Shown piece by piece: positions 1 to 5,403 of a stretch of 6,596 nt of DNA (position 1 is the first letter of the stretch; each line of letters begins with the position of its first letter). Origin of the DNA: Candidatus Sumerlaeota bacterium (GTDB taxonomy: Bacteria; CG03; SLGR01); assembly GCA_007136585.1 (NCBI GenBank), contig SLGR01000106.1, positions 1-6,596 on the forward strand. Direction: 5' to 3'. The notes below the pieces were generated by a model that did not search any database, was not told the DNA's origin, and was given only the letters and a program-made list of their open reading frames with translations. The position numbers and the translations under genes are program-made.

Positions 1-19
1 AAACAAGCTTTTCTCCTCT

Positions 20-42
20 CATATCCCCCTACAGGGAATATG
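20..42. repeat. Imperfect inverted repeat, possible operator or stem-loop
   Basis: CATAT at 20-24 pairs with ATATG at 38-42, and CCC at 26-28 pairs with GGG at 34-36. There is one C/A mismatch (25/37) and a five-base loop (29-33). It lies about 90 bases before the first gene and overlaps a TATGAT hexamer at 39-44, so it could be a repressor site. It could equally be the stem of a terminator for a gene left of the window, but no T-run follows on the + strand. The function is not established. Confidence 0.3.
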
Positions 43-114
43 ATATAGGGCTCTCTCTCAAATGTAAAGTTGGAAGTAGATGCTTTAATAGGCATTTGCA
101 TGTACATATTATAC

Positions 115-120
115 GAGGAG
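115..120 (+). promoter_or_regulatory. Ribosome binding site deciding the ATG at 130
   Basis: GAGGAG sits nine bases before the ATG at 130, a normal distance. It supports that start over the in-frame TTG at 70 and the ATG at 100. Confidence 0.75.
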
Positions 121-129
121 ATTTTACCC

Positions 130-495
130 ATGGATAACCAGAGAAAGACCACGATCGGACTGGAGAAAAACCTTGAGGCCCTTTTATGCTATCTGCTCGG
201 ATGGGTTACCGGGATTATCTTTCTGATTTTTGAGAAGGAAAACAGGTACGTCCGTTTTCACGCCGCGCAGTCTGTAGCGGTATTCCTGCCAATTTTTGTC
301 CTGGCTTACGCGCTGGGGCTGATACCCCTGTTCGGGATACTGCTGGGCTGGATACTCCGCCTGGGGGGGATAGTGCTGTGGATTTTTCTTATGTATAAGG
401 CGTTTAACGGGGAAGAGTACAGGCTCCCGATCGCATCAGATATGGCAGATAAGATAATTGGCGGAACTTCCGGAGAAGAAGAGAAGAAAGATTAA
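130..495 (+). CDS. Small DUF4870/Tic20-like integral membrane protein
   Basis: A predicted inner-membrane protein of 121 residues with no known biochemical role. The sequence shows a short polar N-terminus, a first hydrophobic segment at about 16-33 and a charged loop at 35-48 containing E-K-E-N-R-Y-V-R-F-H-A-A-Q-S. Two further close-set hydrophobic segments follow (about 48-66 and 67-91), then a polar tail with E-E-Y-R-L-P-I and an acidic/lysine end. The order 'LCYLLGW..G..F', 'EKENR.VRFHA.QS', 'G..Y.LPI' is the signature of small DUF4870 (Tic20-like) proteins, and the length is normal for them. The start at 130 is chosen because GAGGAG precedes it at nine bases. The phosphodiesterase gene follows after 22 bases, so the two are probably co-transcribed; no functional link is known. 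A run of seven G lies at 363-369. Family assignment is fairly sure and function unknown. Confidence 0.85.
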   Translation: MDNQRKTTIGLEKNLEALLCYLLGWVTGIIFLIFEKENRYVRFHAAQSVAVFLPIFVLAYALGLIPLFGILLGWILRLGGIVLWIFLMYKAFNGEEYRLPIASDMADKIIGGTSGEEEKKD

Positions 496-504
496 CCCGT
501 AGCC

Positions 505-508
505 GGAG
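505..508 (+). promoter_or_regulatory. Candidate ribosome binding site for the phosphodiesterase gene
   Basis: GGAG lies in the 22-base gap after the DUF4870-like gene. It is six bases before ATA (515), nine before CTG (518) and twelve before ATT (521). No ATG, GTG or TTG occurs in the correct frame between the in-frame stop at 500-502 and position 626. The site therefore supports initiation at one of these unusual codons, most likely CTG 518. Confidence 0.45.
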
Positions 509-517
509 TTACAGATA

Positions 518-1831
518 CTGATTAAGACTCTCACTCTTTTACTGCTTGCCGCCGTTGCGTTTGTCCCGGTCTCCTGCCGCGATGATGAGCGCGGCATATA
601 TGTTTTTATCATTGCGGTAGACGGTATGCGGGCAGATAAAATGCAGCAGACTGATACCCCCGCGATGGATTACCTTGCCGACGGGGGAGTTGTTTCATTT
701 AACAGCAGGGTCAGCGTGCCTTCCCAGACAAGGGTTAACTTTGTCACCATCCCCACCGGCGCACACGCCGACCGGCACGGGATTGTTGGCGGCTCTTATT
801 ATGACGAAGATTTCAACCTGGTGCGCACCGATTACCCTGACCCTCTGACCGCGCAGGATAATGTCCTTGTCCCCACTATATTTGAGGTCCTTGAAGAAAA
901 GGGTATCAGAACAGCCTATATAGCCACCAAGGGATATGAACTTGTAGGCGGTAGAGGCGCATCGATTACTTTCGGGGGGCGGGATGATTTCCCGCCATAT
1001 ATCTGGAGGCACAGGTACGATGATGAGGTAAACGGCTCTTCCGAAAGATCCCTGGAACTTAAACTCGAAATGGATGAGATAGTTCTTGCAAAAATGAAAG
1101 AGGCTGTCCGGGATGAAGGGGCCGAGTTCTTTATCGCAAACCTGGGCGCCCTGGACTATATAGGACATAAACACGGTGTAGAGACCCCTTACTACAGCCG
1201 CGCTTTAGGTGAGGCCGATGCCAGGATTCAGCGCTTTATTGATTTTCTAAAGAGAGAAGAAATCTATTCCGAGAGCGCTATAATTATAACCTCGGACCAC
1301 GGGTTTACCCATATAGAGAACCCGGAAAACGTGCTTATGGGAAGCAGGCGCCAGCCGGCGGTCAGAGAGCTGGCCGGGGCGGGTATTAAGCACGAGGCGC
1401 TAAGCCGGGGCGGTCTTTCCTTCTCTCTTTACCTTAAAGATCCCGGGAAGGCGGAGAGAGCCCTGGAAATCTTAAGAACCATTGAGTGGGTAAGCAAAAT
1501 TTACTCAGAACACCCACTTGAGGATCTTGACGGAACCTTATCTGATCTGAACTACTATTTCCCCGGCAGGACGGGAGATTTTTTCATTGATGTCGCACCC
1601 ACCCATACGCTGAACTTTGATAACAAGGGACAGCACGGCTCCACAGCGGATACCGATATGATAGTCCCTCTAATATTCTCGGGTAGAAATATAGCTTCAG
1701 GAGTAAGACTTGAGTACTCCGAAAGCGTTGATATAGCCCCTACAGTGCTTGCCGTATACGGACTTGACAATACCAAATACCTTGAGGCCGCCGGAAATAT
1801 ACTTGACGGGGTAATAGAGTTTCCAAATTAG
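518..1831 (+). CDS. Exported phosphodiesterase/nucleotide pyrophosphatase-like protein, alkaline phosphatase superfamily
   Basis: A predicted two-metal hydrolase of phosphate mono- or diesters, acting outside the cytoplasm; the substrate is unknown. Numbered from CTG 518 (437 residues), it has a hydrophobic signal (about 5-18) ending P-V-S-C with Cys20 as a possible lipidation site; the proline at -3 makes this a weak lipobox. V-D-G-M-R-A-D follows, with metal ligand Asp35. Thr71 in S-Q-T-R-V-N sits where nucleotide pyrophosphatases carry their nucleophile, before I-P-T-G and H-G-I-V-G-G. The remaining metal ligands are Asp213/His217 (D-Y-I-G-H), Asp260/His261 (T-S-D-H-G-F) and His373 (G-Q-H-G-S). 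A typical V-P-L-I-F-S-G and D-I-A-P-T-V-L end closes the protein, so the metal site is complete. The first ordinary start, ATG 626, falls after Asp35 and would delete a metal ligand and the signal, so it is rejected. Exact start uncertain (ATA 515, CTG 518 or ATT 521). The stop overlaps the convergent gene by four bases. Confidence 0.85.
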   Translation: MIKTLTLLLLAAVAFVPVSCRDDERGIYVFIIAVDGMRADKMQQTDTPAMDYLADGGVVSFNSRVSVPSQTRVNFVTIPTGAHADRHGIVGGSYYDEDFNLVRTDYPDPLTAQDNVLVPTIFEVLEEKGIRTAYIATKGYELVGGRGASITFGGRDDFPPYIWRHRYDDEVNGSSERSLELKLEMDEIVLAKMKEAVRDEGAEFFIANLGALDYIGHKHGVETPYYSRALGEADARIQRFIDFLKREEIYSESAIIITSDHGFTHIENPENVLMGSRRQPAVRELAGAGIKHEALSRGGLSFSLYLKDPGKAERALEILRTIEWVSKIYSEHPLEDLDGTLSDLNYYFPGRTGDFFIDVAPTHTLNFDNKGQHGSTADTDMIVPLIFSGRNIASGVRLEYSESVDIAPTVLAVYGLDNTKYLEAAGNILDGVIEFPN

Positions 1832-4143
1832 GAAGCGGAACCCCGGTAATTGTTAACAGCACCGCAGTAAAGAAGAAAGAGAAAACTCATCGCCTTCAGC
1901 ACGGCGGCGACAAGAAGGGTTCCGGGAAGCCCCAGTAACGGGAAAAGCACGGCGCCTCCCAGAAACCCTCCGACCCATCCCCCCGTAAGGTCGGCCCCGT
2001 AAAGAACCCCGGCGCGGCGAATTACTCCCCTGCCTCCTGCCGGAAACTTATCCGAAGCCAGGGTAAACTCGGCCCCCGTGAGCCCGCCCGCACAAAAGGC
2101 CGCAATAATAAAACACGCATGAATAAGCGCTGAGGCAGCCGGGCCCGATAACAGATCATCTACGGGTATTTTCAATACCAGGTAAAGGCCTGCAGCAAAA
2201 ATTATTACCCCCGCCTCCAGGAAAGCAAGATTCCCGAAAGCTCCAGCAACCGGGATTTTCTTCCTCGCCAGCAGCGCCCCCGATGCGGCCCCACCCATGA
2301 AAAAGGCTATCAGCATACCCGCCCAGTAGTACACATAACCGTATACCGCCTGAAAGGCAAAAAGAAGGGTTAAATCAAATATCATTGATGCAAAACCGGT
2401 ACTGCCTATACAGAAAGTAACCGCCGTATCCAGAGGTTTTTTACTAAAATACCCCGCAGCACCGAAAACCGCAATAAGAAGCGCCCCCGGAATGTACGCT
2501 CTTTCAGGGGAATACCCTGTAAAAAAATCAAGGAAACGGTTGGTTCCGGGGGAAAATTTGGAGTTAATGTAACGCTGGCTCAGGTAAACTCCTATAGGGG
2601 AAAAATCCCGGTTAAGCTCTGCTGAGAGACCCCTCACTGACCTGTAGAAATCCTCCGCGCGGTCCTCCCTGTGCCTGTACCTTATATACTCCGGGCTCAT
2701 AACTTTTACCCCTTCAATCCGGTCCAGTCTTTCCCGGGACTTCCGGGCGGAAACAAGAACAGAATCCGGGGAACGTGATGCCGTAAAAATATTAAGCCCG
2801 TCTCCGGGAAAGACCCGGACATACTCAAAAACGTTCTCAAGCGAGCCCAGTAAAGCGGCGTTAAGATCCCTCATTTCTTCCGAGAGGTAACTCAGAGAGC
2901 CGGGAAGGCGAATAACCAGTACCCCGTCTTCCCTGAGGATTTTCCCTGCCTGGCGAAAGAACTCTACCGTGAAAAACCTGTTAATCTGGAGAGTTGAGGG
3001 AAGCGAAAACCCGATAAAGACCGCATCATACAGTCTCTCCGTTTCCCTGACCACCATCCTTCCGTCCCTGTAATGCAGTTTGACGGGCTCCCGGTCAAGC
3101 TCCCCGGGACCGGGCTCAGCGGAAAACTCCTTAACTTTTTCAATAACAAGGGGATCCTGTTCGGCGTAATCTATTTTTTTCACCCCGTGCCTCAAAATTT
3201 CATTTATTACTCCGCCTGCGCCGCCGCTTATCACCAGCACTTTCCCGGGATCGGGATGCATAAGCAGAGGAAGGTGAATAAAATCCTCTATCTCTACTGT
3301 ATCCGGAAAAGGGACCGAGATAACCGGAACCCCGTCCGAATAAAAGGTGAACTCCCCCCCGGTTTCCGTAACTGCAAGGTTTCCGTAAACCGAGTCTCCG
3401 TAATAAACCATATTCTGCCCGGGCCACCTGAAGGCGGCGGATTTCTCGTTAAGCCCCCTCATTAACTTTAGTGACGGGAAAAAAACCAGAACCAGCAGGG
3501 CGGAAAAAACCACCCTTCTTACTGAGACGGAGAAAGGCAGCCGGGAACCGGCAAGAATAAGAAGGGCAGTTATATTCAGCATAATTACCGCCAGCGCCGC
3601 CTCAAACGAGTTCATATAAGGGATAAGAAGATAGGTAACAAGGACCCCGCCGGATACCGTCCCGGCTATCTCCATCACATAGACCCGGGATATGATATCC
3701 TGCCGGGAGTTTTCTTCCGCAGCTTTGACCCTGAAGCGGCTGTAAAGCCCGCACCCTGCTGGAAACAGGGCCCCGTGAAGAAAACCTGCGGGAAATACCA
3801 GTATAAGCGATGATACCGCTACCGCAGCAAGCCCCAGACCCTCTCCCGGGGCCGCGCCAACGGCGGTTCTTATGAACCGGGAATAATATACCGATACCGG
3901 AAGGATAACCGAAAAAAGAAGAGTAAGAGCTATGAAATACCCCAGTTTTCGCGGGGACCTTTCCAGCCTCCTTCCGGCCGAGAAAGCTCCTGAGGCTTCC
4001 GCTATCAGCCAGGCGGAAAGTATCAGGCCTATTGTCATCTCGTTACCGGAATAGGTTACGAGAAGCTCCCTGAGCAGGATCACCTGGGCCGCTATGCCGC
4101 TGAACCCTGTAACGGCAACGGCAAACGCCGGTTTATTTTTCAT
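1828..4143 (-). CDS. Membrane protein with a central spermidine-synthase-like domain (fused MFS/spermidine synthase type)
   Basis: This 771-residue protein has a membrane half (about 5-225, seven or so hydrophobic segments), a soluble Rossmann-type domain (about 245-540) and a second membrane half (about 551-760). The soluble part resembles spermidine synthases. L-V-I-S-G-G-A-G-G (303-311) is the nucleotide loop, with Ala309 where Asp is usual, and Glu328 and Asp360 fit the ligand-binding acids. The catalytic D-S-[ST]-D-P motif is replaced by G-F-S-L-P (378-382), followed by S-T-L-Q-I-N-R-F-F-T-V-E-F, so both active-site acids are missing. Aminopropyltransferase activity is thus doubtful; ligand binding, another transfer reaction or gated transport are inferences. 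The two membrane halves share motifs and look duplicated. It is the last gene of the operon, 15 bases after the radical SAM gene, with only a weak ribosome binding site (GGA, four bases before the ATG). Architecture is sure; function is unknown. Confidence 0.85.
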   Translation of the reverse strand: MKNKPAFAVAVTGFSGIAAQVILLRELLVTYSGNEMTIGLILSAWLIAEASGAFSAGRRLERSPRKLGYFIALTLLFSVILPVSVYYSRFIRTAVGAAPGEGLGLAAVAVSSLILVFPAGFLHGALFPAGCGLYSRFRVKAAEENSRQDIISRVYVMEIAGTVSGGVLVTYLLIPYMNSFEAALAVIMLNITALLILAGSRLPFSVSVRRVVFSALLVLVFFPSLKLMRGLNEKSAAFRWPGQNMVYYGDSVYGNLAVTETGGEFTFYSDGVPVISVPFPDTVEIEDFIHLPLLMHPDPGKVLVISGGAGGVINEILRHGVKKIDYAEQDPLVIEKVKEFSAEPGPGELDREPVKLHYRDGRMVVRETERLYDAVFIGFSLPSTLQINRFFTVEFFRQAGKILREDGVLVIRLPGSLSYLSEEMRDLNAALLGSLENVFEYVRVFPGDGLNIFTASRSPDSVLVSARKSRERLDRIEGVKVMSPEYIRYRHREDRAEDFYRSVRGLSAELNRDFSPIGVYLSQRYINSKFSPGTNRFLDFFTGYSPERAYIPGALLIAVFGAAGYFSKKPLDTAVTFCIGSTGFASMIFDLTLLFAFQAVYGYVYYWAGMLIAFFMGGAASGALLARKKIPVAGAFGNLAFLEAGVIIFAAGLYLVLKIPVDDLLSGPAASALIHACFIIAAFCAGGLTGAEFTLASDKFPAGGRGVIRRAGVLYGADLTGGWVGGFLGGAVLFPLLGLPGTLLVAAVLKAMSFLFLLYCGAVNNYRGSAS

Positions 4144-4150
4144 AATATCC

Positions 4151-4166
4151 GGGAATTTTTATTCCC
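4151..4166 (-). repeat. Perfect six-base-pair hairpin over the radical SAM stop codon
   Basis: On the minus strand GGGAAT and ATTCCC flank a four-A loop. The hairpin covers the TAA of the radical SAM gene (4159-4161) and ends seven bases before the ATG of the next gene. It has no T-run and is short, so it is not a terminator. It could affect coupling of translation between the two genes or mRNA decay. It may also be chance. Confidence 0.3.
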
Positions 4167-5328
4167 AGACCCCCGGTATTTTATGGCCGCATCCGGGGCA
4201 TTTCCCGTTCCGTATCCTGTTGGAACGGACCTCAAAATGAACCCTCTCTATGAGCTTGTTTCCGCAGGCCGGACAGAAGGTGGAGTTTCTCCTGTGTCCC
4301 GGAAGGTTTCCTATGGAGACGTACTCAAGCCCCTCCTCTGAGGCGATGCGGAAAGCCTCCTCCAGCGTGCTGACCGGGGTCCGGGGAAGATGAGTAAGCC
4401 TGTAAGCAGGTGAAAACCTGGAAAAATGTAGGGGAATTTCCGGGCCCAGGTTATCCTTTATCCACCGGCACATCCGACGTATCTCGTCCGCGGAATCATT
4501 CAACCCGGGTATTATAAGATTAACAAGCTCAAGCCAGACCCCGGAGAGGCCTATTATTTTCAACGACTCAAGCACAGGATCAAGACGCGCCTCGGAATTA
4601 TCATAGGCTTTTTCCGAAAACCCCTTTATGTCTATCGTGACGGCATCTGTGTATTTCAGAAGCTCCCTCAGGGGGTCAGGGCGGAATGAGCCGTTGGAAT
4701 GGAAAAGCACCCTTACCCCTTTCCGGCGGGCAATGCGGGCGGTATCGTATACATACTCATAGAAGCTGATAGGGTCGTTGTAGGTAAAGGATACCGTGGG
4801 AATATTTTTTTCAACCGCCAGGTTCACCGCAGCCTGCGGGGTTATTTTCATATAGCTGCCCACCTCTTCAATGGATCGCTGGGAAAGATGCCAGTTATGA
4901 CAGTGCCGGCACCTGAAATTACAGCCGGCTGTCCCGAAACAGAGCATTTCGGTGCCCGGCAGGAAATGGTGCTGGGGTTCTTTTTCAACGGGATCAATAT
5001 TAACGGCCGAAGGGCGGGAGTAAACCAGGGTATAAAGCCTCCCCCCGGTATTCTGCCTGTTACGACAGAATCCTCTCTCCCCCTCCGGCACCAGGCACTC
5101 CCGGAAACAGAGCCGGCATCTCACCTTCCCCCCCCCGGCCTTCTCGTAGAACATTGCCTCTTTCTCCGGCTCAACCCGGGCCGGGGGAGTAGCTCCGGTA
5201 CGGGTGTCGTTAAACTCAGAAACGGAGGAGCCTCCCCGGATATTTTCAATAAAATACTTAACCCAGCTGAGAGAAGCCGCAACCCCGATGAGGTAAAAAA
5301 GAAACCTTCGCCGGGTTATCTTCCGCAT
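4159..5328 (-). CDS. Radical SAM enzyme, AmmeMemoRadiSam/PflA-like, with Tat signal
   Basis: A 389-residue radical SAM protein of the group related to pyruvate formate-lyase activating enzymes and named for co-occurrence with AMMECR1 and Memo domains. It should cleave S-adenosylmethionine with a 4Fe-4S cluster to make a radical; the target is unknown. The N-terminus has T-R-R-R-F-L (5-10) and a hydrophobic stretch (about 10-23), a twin-arginine signal or anchor. Then come a low-complexity linker (about 32-56), an N-terminal cysteine set (Cys71, 74, 78, 88), the cluster motif C-x3-C-x2-C (Cys136, 140, 143), and the core with F-T-Y-N-D-P (181-186) and I-D-I-K-G (232-236). Two C-x2-C pairs (352/355, 377/380) near the end suggest a zinc ribbon, and the ending I-P-G-V-W is typical. 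AGGGAAGG precedes ATG 5328. It lies 41 bases after glnS and 15 before the membrane protein gene. A nine-G run encodes Gly65-67. AMMECR1 and Memo partners are not in the window. Confidence 0.88.
   Translation of the reverse strand: MRKITRRRFLFYLIGVAASLSWVKYFIENIRGGSSVSEFNDTRTGATPPARVEPEKEAMFYEKAGGGKVRCRLCFRECLVPEGERGFCRNRQNTGGRLYTLVYSRPSAVNIDPVEKEPQHHFLPGTEMLCFGTAGCNFRCRHCHNWHLSQRSIEEVGSYMKITPQAAVNLAVEKNIPTVSFTYNDPISFYEYVYDTARIARRKGVRVLFHSNGSFRPDPLRELLKYTDAVTIDIKGFSEKAYDNSEARLDPVLESLKIIGLSGVWLELVNLIIPGLNDSADEIRRMCRWIKDNLGPEIPLHFSRFSPAYRLTHLPRTPVSTLEEAFRIASEEGLEYVSIGNLPGHRRNSTFCPACGNKLIERVHFEVRSNRIRNGKCPGCGHKIPGVWE
5128..5136 (-). repeat. Nine-G homopolymer inside the radical SAM gene
   Basis: Nine C on the + strand, read as nine G in the coding strand, encode Gly65-Gly66-Gly67 between the N-terminal linker and the first cysteine set. 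Runs of this length are prone to slippage and to sequencing error. The frame is open as given. This is the longest G/C run noticed in the window; others of six or seven occur at 363-369, 974-979, 3354-3360 and 5041-5046. Confidence 0.9.
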
Positions 5329-5362
5329 ACCTTCCCTATAATAAAGTTGCGGATCCGGGAGC

Positions 5363-5403
5363 CCGGCACTTAAGACCCCTTACTGCCGGTTTTTTTATTT
5401 TTA
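5363..5403 (+). terminator. Rho-independent terminator-like hairpin on the + strand, against the operon
   Basis: CCGGCA (5363-5368) pairs with TGCCGG (5384-5389), and inside it TAAG (5371-5374) pairs with CTTA (5379-5382) around a four-base loop. A run of seven T (5390-5396) and more T follow at once. This is a good intrinsic-terminator shape for + strand transcription, but no + strand gene is upstream of it. It covers the end of glnS, whose last codons are lysine-rich (AAA), which could create the T-run by chance. In the glnS direction no U-run follows, so it should not stop the operon. Confidence 0.45.

Larger units (their letters stand above)
1..129 (+). other. Non-coding leader upstream of the DUF4870-like gene
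   Basis: No convincing gene lies here. A TTG at 70 is in frame with the gene at 130, but no ribosome binding site precedes it and the extra 20 residues are unlike the family, so I read this stretch as leader. It contains an imperfect inverted repeat (20-42), pyrimidine-rich flanks (11-20 and 51-59) and the ribosome binding site at 115-120. A TATGAT hexamer at 39-44 and a TATTAT hexamer at 107-112 resemble -10 boxes. Neither has a good -35 partner, and the second would start transcription inside the ribosome binding site. No promoter is called. Confidence 0.5.

Noticed and set aside
107-112. TATTAT as a -10 box with TTTAAT at 84-89 as -35
   Set aside because: The -35 match is poor, and transcription would begin within the ribosome binding site.
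70-129. TTG-started N-terminal extension of the DUF4870-like gene
   Set aside because: No ribosome binding site precedes it, the added residues do not look like the family, and ATG 130 has GAGGAG at nine bases.
626-628. ATG 626 as the start of the phosphodiesterase
   Set aside because: It falls inside the V-D-G-M-R-A-D motif, removing an essential metal ligand and the signal sequence.
695-1174. Minus-strand open frame opposite the phosphodiesterase
   Set aside because: It is a shadow of a gene with full catalytic motifs and its translation has no recognisable domain. The same holds for the one at 1555-1776.
3073-3465. Open frames within the membrane protein gene (+ strand 3073-3465; minus strand 2964-3149 and 3200-3427)
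   Set aside because: They overlap the conserved synthase-like domain in other frames, and the translations are low-complexity and unlike known proteins.
5329-5369. Terminator between glnS and the radical SAM gene in the operon direction
   Set aside because: The short CCGG stem there and the larger hairpin lack a following U-run on the minus strand, so read-through is expected.
4699-5373. + strand open frame opposite the radical SAM gene
   Set aside because: It lies wholly against conserved cysteine motifs on the other strand and has no domain or ribosome binding site of note. The + strand frame at 5442-5753 opposite glnS is rejected for the same reason.
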